DNA of 12,752 bases from a bacterium (GCA_029946075.1 JAQSDT010000746.1:1-12752), one strand, 5' to 3'. Numbered from the stretch's first letter, positions 1 to 6,651 are shown. Notes: a model not told the origin generated them from the letters alone. Program-made: numbers and translations.

Positions 1-2
1 GC

Positions 3-368
3 TACGCCCCCGAGATGGCCTATTTCGAGTGCCTGCACGAGGTGAAGCTGATCGTGGACCTGATCTACGAAGGCGGCATCGCCAACATGAACTACTCGAT
101 CTCCAACACCGCCGAGTACGGCGAATACGTCACCGGCCCCCGCATCGTCACCGCCGAGACCAAGGCCGAGATGAAGCGCGTCCTCGCCGACATCCAGGGC
201 GGCAAGTTCGCCCGCGACTGGATGCTGGAGAACAAGGTCAATCAGACCTCGTTCAAGGCGACCCGCGCCAAGCTCGCCGAGCACCCGATCGAGGAAGTCG
301 GCGCCAAGCTCCGCGACATGATGCCGTGGATCAAGAAGGGTGCGCTGGTCGACAAGACCAAGAACTAA
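3..368 (+). CDS. ilvC: Ketol-acid reductoisomerase, C-terminal part (5' end outside window)
   Basis: This is the last 121 codons of ketol-acid reductoisomerase, which converts acetolactate or acetohydroxybutyrate to the dihydroxy acid with NADPH and Mg2+ in branched-chain amino acid synthesis in the cytoplasm. The visible part is the helical knotted C-terminal domain: it starts YAPEMAYFECLHEVKLIVDL, contains the family stretch YEGGIANMNYSISNTAEYG, and ends after ARDWMLENK and a lysine-rich tail. The N-terminal Rossmann domain lies upstream of the window; the whole protein is usually about 339 residues in this group. The gene ends in TAA at 366-368 and is followed by a terminator about 140 bases downstream. 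Family assignment is from recognised sequence and is very secure; the reading frame enters at base 3. Confidence 0.96.
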   Translation, partial: YAPEMAYFECLHEVKLIVDLIYEGGIANMNYSISNTAEYGEYVTGPRIVTAETKAEMKRVLADIQGGKFARDWMLENKVNQTSFKATRAKLAEHPIEEVGAKLRDMMPWIKKGALVDKTKN

Positions 369-384
369 GCCGGGTTCGTGCTGC

Positions 385-458
385 GTAGGGTGGGCAAAGC
401 GGAGCGTGCCCACCATTCACGGCGACGGTGTTCGATAGGTGGTGGGCACACTGCGAAG
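385..458. repeat. Degenerate interspersed palindromic repeat (GGTGGGCA type)
   Basis: Bases 389-396 (GGTGGGCA) and 407-414 (TGCCCACC) form a perfect 8-base inverted repeat around AAGCGGAGCG. A second, diverged half (GGTGGGCACACTGCGAAG) begins at 441. The arrangement matches a repeat I recall from Bradyrhizobium intergenic regions, in which two such hairpins face each other. The second half here has decayed. It lies between ilvC and its terminator, so it would be transcribed in the ilvC 3' UTR. Family membership is from memory; the inverted repeat is seen directly. Confidence 0.6.
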
Positions 459-505
459 CCATCGCGAGCCGGACACGAAATTTTAAGGCTTGATCGACAA
501 TATCG

Positions 506-536
506 GGCGAGATCGCAAACGCGGTCTCGCCTTTTT
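506..536 (+). terminator. Rho-independent terminator downstream of ilvC
   Basis: GGCGAGA (506-512) pairs with TCTCGCC (525-531). The stem continues inward with a T-G wobble and CGC/GCG, giving an 11-pair stem closed by an AAAC loop. It is followed directly by TTTTT (532-536) and more T-rich sequence. This is a canonical intrinsic terminator on the + strand and, being the first strong one after ilvC, most likely ends that transcript. Confidence 0.85.
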
Positions 537-541
537 CTTTC

Positions 542-765
542 GAAGAAATGCTGGTTCATCCAATTTCTTCAGCGCGCTCCGAGTGCCGCGCTTTCCGATC
601 TGGAACGAAGAAGTGACGCCTCAAGCACATTCTTGGTGCGAAGCATCTCAACCATCACATGAATGACGAAAAGCTGAGCGCTTACAGATTCGAAGCGCGG
701 TTTCTTCATCTGCATTCGACGCCGTGACCCGCTTCGCTCGTCACGCGAAGCGAGACACCGATACG
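542..765. other. Gene-free spacer with two hairpin-forming inverted repeats
   Basis: I see no convincing gene between the ilvC terminator and the stop of the minus-strand DUF2336 gene. Two inverted repeats are visible: GAAGAAAT (542-549) with ATTTCTTC (563-570), and CGCTTCGC (730-737) with GCGAAGCG (745-752). The second lies 14 bases past the minus-strand gene's stop and could form a hairpin in its 3' UTR, but no T-run follows, so I do not call it an intrinsic terminator. Short open frames here have no recognisable protein features. Confidence 0.5.
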
Positions 766-1869
766 TCACGCCGGACGAACCGGTTCCTTCTCGATCCGGT
801 TATGAAGTTGCCAGAAGCGCACGGTGCGCTGGGCGGTTTCCATCGATAGCCGGCGGAAGTCGCGCTGGGCGACTTCGAGCGTCTGGTCGTCGATCGGGCG
901 GATCTGCGGCCGGTTGCGCAGGATCGATTCCACCGTCGGCCAGTTCAGCCTGGCGGAGCGGCAGGGGATCAGCAGCAGGTCGGCGCGGGGCCCTTCCATC
1001 AGGCGGGCCGTCATCTCGACCGGCATGTCGTTGAGTACCGCCAGCGAGACCGTGACCTCGTCGAACTTGTTGGACTCGGCGAAATTGTAGACCGCTGCGT
1101 CGTCGAGTTCGTTCAGCCCCTTCATCAGCTTCACCATCTCCTCGGCGACGCCGAAGTTCCGGGACGGTGGCTGGGGTTCGCGGGCGATCTCGTTGAGAAC
1201 CTGGCGGATGGTTTCCTGGATCGCAGCCGGCGCGATCGCCAGCAGCCGGGCCCGGACCGCTTCCTTGGCGCGGCGCAGCAGGTCGGCGAGGAACTTGACC
1301 GGGAAGTCGGCGCGCAGGCCGAGAATCTCGATCAGCTCGTCGTCGGCGCCGGCGCGGGCGACGATGCTGGAATAGCCCTCGTCGGAGAATTTGGCCCCGG
1401 CATTGTTGGCGAGCTTGCGGATCACCTGGCCTTCGCCGCGATCGACGATGACGTCGGTCACGGCAGCGGGGAGTTCGGCGCGGCCGGAGATGGCGAGCAG
1501 ATGGTCCTGTCCCTTGCTGCTGGCGATTTCGACCAGCACCTCGGTGCCGAGCCGGCTCGAATGCGTCAGCACGTTGCCGGCGACGTCGATCTCGTCGTCC
1601 CAGGCCAGATGCTGGATCACCTCGAACGGGGCGTAGTCGAGCGGCGCCAGCCGCTTCGACAGTTCGGCCTTGGCCCGCGTCTCGACGCGCGCGATCAGCA
1701 GGCAAAGCACGTCGTCGAAGACCTTGACCTGGTCGTCGCTGAGGCGTTCGCCGTCATTGAGAAAAAGATCGGTGACCTGCCGGAGGGTGTCGACCCTTCG
1801 GGCGGATGATCCACCGCGTACGGCATCTTCGAGTTCGGCGATGATCGAGTGCGCCGGCTGTTGCACCAT
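766..1869 (-). CDS. DUF2336 domain-containing protein
   Basis: A 367-residue soluble protein beginning MVQQPAHSIIAELEDAVRGG and ending RIEKEPVRPA. The arrangement of short amphipathic helices matches DUF2336, an alphaproteobacterial family of unknown function that I take to be an alpha-helical (HEAT-like) repeat protein. Recognisable stretches are RVDTLRQVTDLFL near residue 22, RLAPLDYAPFEVIQHLA around 75-90 and GNVLTHSSRL just after. There is no signal peptide or membrane segment. The frame stays open 69 codons further upstream, to 2076, but that extension is Arg/Cys-rich and unlike the rest, while the residue sequence becomes family-like only from the Met at 1869. The ribosome-binding site before it is weak. 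The gene stands alone on the minus strand. Its function is unknown; a helical scaffold or regulatory role would be a guess. Confidence 0.82.
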   Translation of the reverse strand: MVQQPAHSIIAELEDAVRGGSSARRVDTLRQVTDLFLNDGERLSDDQVKVFDDVLCLLIARVETRAKAELSKRLAPLDYAPFEVIQHLAWDDEIDVAGNVLTHSSRLGTEVLVEIASSKGQDHLLAISGRAELPAAVTDVIVDRGEGQVIRKLANNAGAKFSDEGYSSIVARAGADDELIEILGLRADFPVKFLADLLRRAKEAVRARLLAIAPAAIQETIRQVLNEIAREPQPPSRNFGVAEEMVKLMKGLNELDDAAVYNFAESNKFDEVTVSLAVLNDMPVEMTARLMEGPRADLLLIPCRSARLNWPTVESILRNRPQIRPIDDQTLEVAQRDFRRLSMETAQRTVRFWQLHNRIEKEPVRPA

Positions 1870-2482
1870 CGTGGGCAGCCTGTCGGTTGGTTGTTGAACG
1901 GGTTGGCGCCAGCATCGCAGGGCGAGCCTTACGCGGGCGTTAAGACGGAAACCCGGTAGAAATACAGGGGCGCTGCACTCGAAACGAGCAACGCGCCTGC
2001 GGCGCTGGTGGCGTGCCGTGGCGGCATCGACGCATGCTTTGCATTGCAGGCTCGGCCTTGCATGTTGCTTTACCAAATCTGCGGCGCCGCACGCGGGGAT
2101 TTCACAGCGGAATCAACTCTGTCCGCCGACGATGGCGAAATGGGCGTCGGTTTCGGTACTTCCGCCCGGCCGCCATACTCTCCAAACCGTTTCAGAAACT
2201 ATTCGAAGGAAAAGTAGTCCGGCAAGCAGCCGTCAAGCGTGGGGTGCGCCGCAGGGGCAAGTCCTGCCGCGTGCGCTTAAGGGTTTTTTCACGACGAACT
2301 TCATTACGGCCATTGCGGAAGCCGTGAGACCGTTCTGCCGGATCATGGCCGCCGCGCAGGTCCGGAAAGCGCCGGTTGCTGACATGGATCAAGGTCGGCT
2401 CCATTGACCCATGCTGGTGTGGTCCGGGCGTCTTTCCCCGGATGCGAACGCTGCGTTCGCGTCGACGAAGAAGCCTGCACCG
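1870..2482. other. Long spacer between divergent genes, no supported gene
   Basis: This stretch separates the minus-strand DUF2336 gene from the plus-strand OpgC-like gene and so must hold both promoters, but I could not pick a convincing -35/-10 pair for either. Overlapping short frames exist on both strands without recognisable domains, signal peptides or good ribosome-binding sites. A perfect 12-base palindrome TGCGGCGCCGCA lies at 2080-2091. A T6 run (2284-2289) follows a short GCAGG/CCTGC inverted repeat at some distance, too far for a standard terminator. A small RNA or an unrecognised small protein cannot be excluded. Confidence 0.45.
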
Positions 2483-3637
2483 ATGCAAATCACGGCAACC
2501 CTGCGTCCGCCCGGACGCGGCCGCAACCTCCACCTCGATTTCCTTCGCGGGGTCGCTAATTTTGCGATCTATCTCGATCATATCCCCAACAACGTCATGA
2601 ACTGGGTGACATCGAGAAATTACGGATCCAGCGACGCGGCCGATCTGTTCGTATTCGTTGCCGGGTATACGGCGGCCTTCGTCTACGCGAGAATGATGGT
2701 CGATCGGGGCTGGATTTTTGCCGCCACGCGAATATTCAAACGGGTGCGGCAGCTCTATATCGCCCACATCCTGCTGCTGGTGATCTACATGGTCACCGTC
2801 GGCCATCTGGCCGGCGCCTACAACGTCTCCGGGATCGTCAGCGAATTCAACCTCGAGGGACTGATCGCGCGCCCGGTCGAAACATTGACGCAGGGCCTGT
2901 TGCTCAACTTCAGGCCGCTCAATCTGGACATTCTGCCGCTTTACATCGTGCTGATGGCGTCGTTTCCGCCGGTGCTGTGGATCATGCTGCGCAAGCCCGA
3001 CCTGGTACTCGGGTTGTCGCTGGTGCTGTATCTGGCAGCCCGGCATTTCGGCTGGAATCTCGCCGCGTTTCCGGACGGCAACTGGTACTTCAATCCGTTC
3101 TGCTGGCAATTGCCGTTCGTGTTCGGCGCGTGGTTTGCGCTGGGAGGTGCAGGCGAAGCGCGCGGCGTCATCCATTCGCGTCCCGTGCTCTATGGCGGCA
3201 TCGGCTATCTCGCATTTTCCTTTGCGATGACACTGGCCGGACTGTTTCCCGCGCTTGGCGCCATGCTGCCGCCGTCGCTTCTGGACGCCTTCAACCCCGG
3301 CGACAAGACCGACCTGACGCCTTACCGGGTGGCGCATTTCGTCGTCATTGCATTTCTCGTCATCCGCCTGGTACCGGAGACCTGGCTGGACCTGAAATGG
3401 AAGATCTTCGATCCCGTCATCAAATGCGGACAGTCGATCGCCGTGTTCTGTGTCGGGCTGCTGCTCTCCTTTGTCGCGCAGTTTGTGCTGATGATGAGTT
3501 CGGGCTCGCTGTTGTTGCAGGTGGCCGTCAGCGCGTCGGGCATCGCGGTCATGACCCTCGTGGCGTATTACGTCTCCTGGTCCAAGCGGGAAGATGAATT
3601 GCTGCTGCGCAGGCCCGCATCCACGCATCTGCCGTGA
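2483..3637 (+). CDS. OpgC-like membrane acyltransferase (periplasmic glucan succinyltransferase family)
   Basis: A 384-residue polytopic membrane protein of the OpgC family, related to the acyltransferase 3 superfamily. OpgC proteins attach succinyl groups to osmoregulated periplasmic glucans. The N-terminal signature is clear: LHLDFLRGVANFAIYLDHIP (residues 17-36) with the D-H pair at 32-33, followed by SSDAADLFVFVAGYTAAF. FRPLNLDILPLYIVLM (143-158) and a WYFNPFCWQLPFVFGAWF segment (201-218) are also typical. About ten hydrophobic helices span the protein, and the C-terminus is a charged cytoplasmic tail. I prefer the ATG at 2483 (GAAGAAG about 9 bases upstream) because family members begin 15-20 residues before LDF; an in-frame ATG at 2411 would add 24 residues. 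The gene lies 91 bases before the dehydrogenase on the same strand. Acyl donor and acceptor cannot be read from sequence. Confidence 0.85.
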   Translation: MQITATLRPPGRGRNLHLDFLRGVANFAIYLDHIPNNVMNWVTSRNYGSSDAADLFVFVAGYTAAFVYARMMVDRGWIFAATRIFKRVRQLYIAHILLLVIYMVTVGHLAGAYNVSGIVSEFNLEGLIARPVETLTQGLLLNFRPLNLDILPLYIVLMASFPPVLWIMLRKPDLVLGLSLVLYLAARHFGWNLAAFPDGNWYFNPFCWQLPFVFGAWFALGGAGEARGVIHSRPVLYGGIGYLAFSFAMTLAGLFPALGAMLPPSLLDAFNPGDKTDLTPYRVAHFVVIAFLVIRLVPETWLDLKWKIFDPVIKCGQSIAVFCVGLLLSFVAQFVLMMSSGSLLLQVAVSASGIAVMTLVAYYVSWSKREDELLLRRPASTHLP

Positions 3638-3728
3638 TCTGACCGGGAAATGGCCGTCGTGACGACCGCCGTGGCGTTGCGCTTCGCGCCCATTGCATTA
3701 CATGTTCCAGATCGAGGGGGAGCCAATC

Positions 3729-4580
3729 ATGAGATCTGTCGTCATCACCGGCGCGTCCACCGGCATCGGCTGGGCCAGCGCGAAGCTGCTGCTGGACCGC
3801 GGCTTCCGCGTCTTCGGCAGCGTCCGCAAGCAGGCCGACGCCGACCGCCTGAAAACCGAATTCGGGGCCAATTTCACCCCGCTGATCTTCGACGTCACCG
3901 ATGAGGCGGCGGTGCTGGCGGCGGCGCGCGAGGTCCGGGCTGCGCTCGGCGGCGAGACGCTGGCCGGCCTCGTCAACAATGCCGGCATCGCGGTGGCGGG
4001 CCCGGTGCTCGAACTCGCCGCCGACGAATTTCGCCGCCAGATGGAAGTCAATGTGATCGGGCCGATCATTTCGACCCAGGCCTTCGCGCCGCTGCTCGGC
4101 GCCGACCCACAGCTGAAAGGGCCGAAGGGCCGGATCGTGATGATCTCGTCGGTTGCGGGCAAGAACGGCAGTCCTCTGACCTCGGCCTATGCCGCTTCGA
4201 AACATGCGCTGGAGGGATTATCCGAGAGCCTTCGCCGCGAGCTGATGCTGTTCGGCATCGACGTCGTCGTGGTGGCGCCCGGCGCGGTGAAGACGCCGAT
4301 CTGGAGCAAGGCCGAGGAGGTCGACCTCTCCGTCTACCAGAATTCGCCCTATTTCCCGGCGCTGAAAAAAGTCCGCGCCTTCATGCTGCACCTCGGCACG
4401 ATCGGGCTACCCGCGGAAGACATCGCCGAGAAGGTGCTCGCGGCATTGACGCTGCCGTCGCCGAAGACCCGCTACACCATCGTGCCCGATCCCGTCAGGC
4501 AGATGGTGATGGGGCTGCTGCCCAAGCGCACGGTCGACAGACTGATCGCCAAGCGCCTCGGCCTGACGCCGCAAGGTTGA
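3729..4580 (+). CDS. Short-chain dehydrogenase/reductase (classical SDR)
   Basis: A 283-residue classical SDR, expected to be a cytoplasmic NAD(P)-dependent oxidoreductase. The cofactor motif TGASTGIG is at residues 7-14, NNAG at 83-86, the catalytic Ser in MISS at about 141, and the YAASK catalytic Tyr/Lys at 154 and 158. The cofactor-closing PG motif is at 184-185 (VAPGAVKTPIW). The basic residue after the second strand (SVRKQ) favours NADP(H), by family rule. The start at 3729 is chosen because GAGGGGGAG sits 7 bases upstream; an earlier in-frame ATG at 3693 lacks such a site. The C-terminal part (KTRYTIVPDPVRQMVMGLLP) resembles SDRs of the type often annotated as acting on retinol, steroid or lipid-like substrates, but the substrate is unknown. 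The LprI-like gene begins 7 bases after its stop, so the two are probably co-transcribed. Confidence 0.92.
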   Translation: MRSVVITGASTGIGWASAKLLLDRGFRVFGSVRKQADADRLKTEFGANFTPLIFDVTDEAAVLAAAREVRAALGGETLAGLVNNAGIAVAGPVLELAADEFRRQMEVNVIGPIISTQAFAPLLGADPQLKGPKGRIVMISSVAGKNGSPLTSAYAASKHALEGLSESLRRELMLFGIDVVVVAPGAVKTPIWSKAEEVDLSVYQNSPYFPALKKVRAFMLHLGTIGLPAEDIAEKVLAALTLPSPKTRYTIVPDPVRQMVMGLLPKRTVDRLIAKRLGLTPQG

Positions 4581-4587
4581 GGATGCG

Positions 4588-4959
4588 ATGAGGATCATGC
4601 GAAGGACCGTGATCGCGGCGGCGTCCGTTCTCGCCTTGATGTCGGCCGCGCGGGCCGAGGATGCTCCCGAGCCATCCTGCGACGGCAACACCTTCCAGAT
4701 GGTCGAGTGCCTCAAGGGCAAGACCGCACAATGGGACAAGCGGCTCAACGCCGCCTACCAGAAGGCGCTGAAGGACGCGGTGCCGGCGCAGCGCGATCCG
4801 CTGCGTGCCGCGCAACGGCTGTGGATCCAGTACCGCGACGCCAACTGCCTGTTTTACGGCATGGGCGAGGGCACCATCGCCCGGCTCGACGCCGGCGAAT
4901 GCATGCGCAGCATGACGGAAGCCCGCGCCAGGGAGCTGGAAGGCCTCGGCCAGCAGTGA
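4588..4959 (+). CDS. Secreted LprI/DUF1311 family protein
   Basis: A 123-residue protein with a Sec signal peptide: basic start MRIMRR, hydrophobic core AASVLALM, likely cleavage after ARA at residue 23. The mature part of about 100 residues matches DUF1311, the family of the mycobacterial lysozyme inhibitor LprI. Visible features are four cysteines (31, 41, 87, 105) suited to two disulfides, a central amphipathic helix (LNAAYQKALK) and the family motif LRAAQRLWIQYRDANC (72-87). It should be exported to the periplasm. Lysozyme inhibition is shown for only a few family members, so that role is inferred at best. It starts 7 bases after the SDR stop with GAGG upstream; the Met at 4597 is an alternative start. 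Its stop and the stop of the convergent minus-strand gene are separated by only 6 bases. Confidence 0.88.
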   Translation: MRIMRRTVIAAASVLALMSAARAEDAPEPSCDGNTFQMVECLKGKTAQWDKRLNAAYQKALKDAVPAQRDPLRAAQRLWIQYRDANCLFYGMGEGTIARLDAGECMRSMTEARARELEGLGQQ

Positions 4960-4965
4960 GCTGCT

Positions 4966-5586
4966 TCAGCGGGCCTCTATCGTTCGCGGCGTCGGCTTCG
5001 GCGCCATCGCGATCATCCGCAACGCGAACACGGCGACCAGCGGAATCAGGAACAGCGCGTACAGCGGCATGTCGGGGATGCGCTTGCCGAACGACACCAT
5101 GAACTGAAGCAGCAGATAGTAGCCGGCGATCAGATGCAGCCGGCGCCAGGCGCGGGCGCCGAGTGCGGCGGCGGTGCGATCGAACGAGGTCGCGGTCATG
5201 GCGATGATGAAGGCGTAGCCGATGCTGCCGAAAATGTAGGAAGCGAGCGAGGTCGCCGCCGCATAGGCCGGCGGATCCATCACGGCAAAGGCCATGATCG
5301 CCACCGCATGGATGCCGTGAGAGGCCGCGAAGCTGACGCCGAGATAGCGGCGGTTGCGACGCAGCCACCGCGTGAACGCATTCGGCCACAGCCGGGCGAG
5401 GGCGGCGGCGGCGAAGGCGAGGCAGAACAGCACCAGCGAGGTGCGTGCGGTGAAGCGGATCACCATCCGCACGCCGTCGACCTCGAAGCCCCGCATCGAG
5501 GCGATCCAGATGCTCAAGCCCAGCAGCGTCAGCGCCAGCACGGCGAACAGCCGCCAGCCATCGAACCAGTTTTGCCGTGTCTGCAT
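4966..5586 (-). CDS. Ferric reductase-like (MsrQ-like) haem membrane protein
   Basis: A 206-residue integral membrane protein with about six helices (roughly residues 11-30, 48-66, 84-103, 112-131, 150-166 and 174-193). The pattern is that of the ferric reductase-like transmembrane domain shared by MsrQ and the NOX/FRE families. RRNRRYLGVSFAASHGIHA (77-93ff) places candidate haem ligands at His90 and His93, and WRRLHLIAGYY (147-157) places one at His151. Such proteins pass electrons across the inner membrane through b-type haem. No NAD/FAD domain is fused and no methionine sulfoxide reductase partner (MsrP) is adjacent, so the MsrQ role is not supported here. The start at 5586 has GGGGA about 8 bases upstream. 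A longer frame to 5691 would read through a palindromic repeat and is rejected. The gene is divergent from the TetR gene and is its most likely target. Confidence 0.82.
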   Translation of the reverse strand: MQTRQNWFDGWRLFAVLALTLLGLSIWIASMRGFEVDGVRMVIRFTARTSLVLFCLAFAAAALARLWPNAFTRWLRRNRRYLGVSFAASHGIHAVAIMAFAVMDPPAYAAATSLASYIFGSIGYAFIIAMTATSFDRTAAALGARAWRRLHLIAGYYLLLQFMVSFGKRIPDMPLYALFLIPLVAVFALRMIAMAPKPTPRTIEAR

Positions 5587-5612
5587 GTTCCAATTCCCCG
5601 TTTGATTTTTAC

Positions 5613-5696
5613 CGTCATTGCGAGGCGCGTAGCGACGAAGCAATCCATCTATCTCCGCTCGGACAGGTGGATTGCTTCGCGGCGCTCGCAATCACG
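5613..5696. repeat. Interspersed palindromic repeat, copy 1 (GTCATTGCGAG type)
   Basis: The left arm begins CGTCATTGCGAG (5613) and runs to GAAGCAATCCAT (ending 5648). The right arm runs from GTGGATTGCTTCGC (5668) to CTCGCAATCACG (ending 5696). The arms are imperfect inverted repeats and closely match a second copy at 10224-10310. The element lies in the 5' leader of the minus-strand ferric-reductase-like gene, between it and the operator-like sites. Family membership with Bradyrhizobium-type repeats is from memory; the palindrome and the two copies are seen directly. Confidence 0.88.
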
Positions 5697-5705
5697 CGGA
5701 TAGCT

Positions 5706-5726
5706 TATGTAATCATCAGTTACATA
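5706..5726. promoter_or_regulatory. Operator-like site 1, probable TetR binding site
   Basis: TATGTAA (5706-5712) and TTACATA (5720-5726) are perfect 7-base arms around a 7-base spacer. The core TGTAA-N7-TTACA is repeated, with the same spacer length, 43 bases downstream. The site lies between the divergent ferric-reductase-like and TetR genes. Size and symmetry suit a TetR dimer. Binding is inferred, not shown. Confidence 0.7.
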
Positions 5727-5750
5727 TGTGCATGCGATCCGGTCAATCCG

Positions 5751-5767
5751 TGTAATCGGTGCTTACA
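5751..5767. promoter_or_regulatory. Operator-like site 2, probable TetR binding site
   Basis: TGTAATCGGTGCTTACA is a second TGTAA-N7-TTACA site. It shares TGTAATC and TTACA with site 1, while the rest of the spacer differs, as expected for conserved half-sites. It ends 29 bases before the chosen TetR start codon, a good place for autorepression. The longer TetR frame from 5728 would make this site coding, which is one reason for preferring the later start. Confidence 0.7.
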
Positions 5768-5796
5768 TTCACAAGGCGGTGATGCTAGGAGAGGCG

Positions 5797-6492
5797 ATGC
5801 GCCGCCCGATCGCCAAATCCGCCAAACCGCCCGCCGCCGGCTCCCCGGCCGGCCCGCGCCGCCGGGCGACCAAGGCGGCCGCGCCGAAGCCCTATCACCA
5901 CGGCGATCTGCGCCGGGTGCTGATCGACGCCGCCCTGCAACTGGTCGGCGAGGGCGGGGCGGAGGCGGTCAGCGTCCGCGAGGCCGCCCGCCGGGCCGGG
6001 GTATCGCCGGGGGCGCCGTTCCGGCATTTCCCCAGCCGCGATGCCCTGTTGCAGGCCGTCGCCGAGGAAGCGCAACGCCGGTTCCGGGCCGAGATCGAGG
6101 CCGCGCTGGCGGACGCGCCGGGAAGCGATCCGCTGGGACGCTTTCGCTGCCTCGGGATGGCCTATCTGCGCTGGGCGATGCGCAACCCGACCCATTTCGA
6201 GATCATCTCCAGCCGCAAATTCTTCGATCACGACGGCTCTGCCGGGGTTTCCCGCGACAACAGGGAACTGATCGAGCTGACCGAGCGCACGCTCGCCGAC
6301 GCCTTTGCGGCCGGCCAGCTCCGTTCGGGCGATCTGAAGCGGGTCCAGATCGCCGGCCGGGCGCTGGTCTACGGCTTTGCCCGGATGAATATCGACGGCC
6401 ATTTTCCGCGCTGGGGCGTCGCCGGCGCCGAAGCCGAGAAAACCGCGGCAGGCATCCTCGATCTCTTCATCGAGGGGATCGCGAAGCGCTGA
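5797..6492 (+). CDS. TetR/AcrR family transcriptional regulator
   Basis: A 231-residue TetR-type repressor. After a basic, Ala/Pro-rich N-terminal extension of about 30 residues comes the DNA-binding domain: YHHGDLRRVLIDAALQLV, then the helix-turn-helix VSVREAARRAGVSPGAPFRH and FPSRDALLQAVAEEA. The C-terminal ligand domain contains LGMAYLRWAMRNPTHFEIIS, typical of TetR proteins with a WHG-type C-terminal domain. The ligand is unknown. The start at 5797 is chosen for its strong AGGAG with 5-base spacing; ATGs at 5782 and 5728 are in frame but less well placed. Two identical operator-like half-site pairs precede it, so autoregulation and control of the divergent membrane gene are likely. The stop is followed within a few bases by a multi-palindromic repeat that may end the transcript. 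Confidence 0.92.
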   Translation: MRRPIAKSAKPPAAGSPAGPRRRATKAAAPKPYHHGDLRRVLIDAALQLVGEGGAEAVSVREAARRAGVSPGAPFRHFPSRDALLQAVAEEAQRRFRAEIEAALADAPGSDPLGRFRCLGMAYLRWAMRNPTHFEIISSRKFFDHDGSAGVSRDNRELIELTERTLADAFAAGQLRSGDLKRVQIAGRALVYGFARMNIDGHFPRWGVAGAEAEKTAAGILDLFIEGIAKR

Positions 6493-6496
6493 GGCC

Positions 6497-6589
6497 GTCA
6501 TTCCGGGGCGTGCGGAGTACGAACCCGGAATCTCGAGATTCCCCAATGTGCAATTGCACATCGGGGTTCGCTTCGCGCCCCGGAATGAC
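6497..6589. repeat. Multi-palindromic interspersed repeat (GTCATTCCGGGGCG type)
   Basis: The outer arms GTCATTCCGGGGCG (6497-6510) and CGCCCCGGAATGAC (6576-6589) are perfect 14-base inverted repeats. Nested inside are two perfect 16-base palindromes: GGAATCTCGAGATTCC (6527-6542) and ATGTGCAATTGCACAT (6546-6561). The element begins 4 bases after the TetR stop. I recall this as a common Bradyrhizobium intergenic repeat; the symmetry itself is seen directly. It could fold into a large cruciform-like RNA and act as a transcript end. Confidence 0.88.
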
Positions 6590-6590
6590 A

Positions 6591-6611
6591 GTCGCGCGAC
6601 CGCCGCGCGAC
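6591..6611. repeat. GC-rich inverted repeat next to the palindromic element
   Basis: GTCGCGCG (6591-6598) and CGCGCGAC (6604-6611) form a perfect 8-base stem with an ACCGC loop. No T-run follows on either strand, so it is not a standard intrinsic terminator. It sits between the repeat element and the candidate promoter of the tandem enzyme genes. Confidence 0.5.
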
Positions 6612-6622
6612 GGGCAAATTCA

Positions 6623-6651
6623 TTGCACGTTCATGACTATCTCATTACATT
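6623..6651 (+). promoter_or_regulatory. Candidate promoter for the tandem LtaS/OpgB-like genes
   Basis: TTGCAC (6623-6628), a 17-base spacer and TACATT (6646-6651) give a plausible housekeeping sigma-factor promoter in an unusually AT-rich patch of this GC-rich window. It would leave a leader of roughly 90 bases before the ATG at 6748. Found by eye only. Confidence 0.4.

Noticed and set aside
730..752. Hairpin after the DUF2336 gene as an intrinsic terminator
   Set aside because: The stem is good but no T-run follows on the minus strand.
365..769. Small open frames on both strands between ilvC and the DUF2336 gene
   Set aside because: They run through a repeat and a terminator and show no protein features or good start signals.
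1870..2076. 69-codon N-terminal extension of the DUF2336 gene
   Set aside because: The extension is Arg/Cys-rich and unlike the rest of the protein; family-like sequence begins at the Met at 1869.
2008..2407. Small overlapping plus-strand frames (up to 129 codons) upstream of the OpgC-like gene
   Set aside because: No recognisable domain, signal peptide or membrane segment, and several frames overlap equally; coding is not supported.
2192..3628. 478-codon open frame on the minus strand opposite the OpgC-like gene
   Set aside because: Its translation is rich in Arg, His, Gln and Asp without hydrophobic or domain structure, while the + strand frame is a clear family member. It is a high-GC antisense shadow.
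5587..5691. 35-codon N-terminal extension of the ferric-reductase-like gene
   Set aside because: It translates the palindromic repeat at 5613-5696; the Met at 5586 has its own GGGGA ribosome-binding site.
5728..5796. 23-codon N-terminal extension of the TetR gene
   Set aside because: It would make the second operator-like site coding; the ATG at 5797 has a far better ribosome-binding site.
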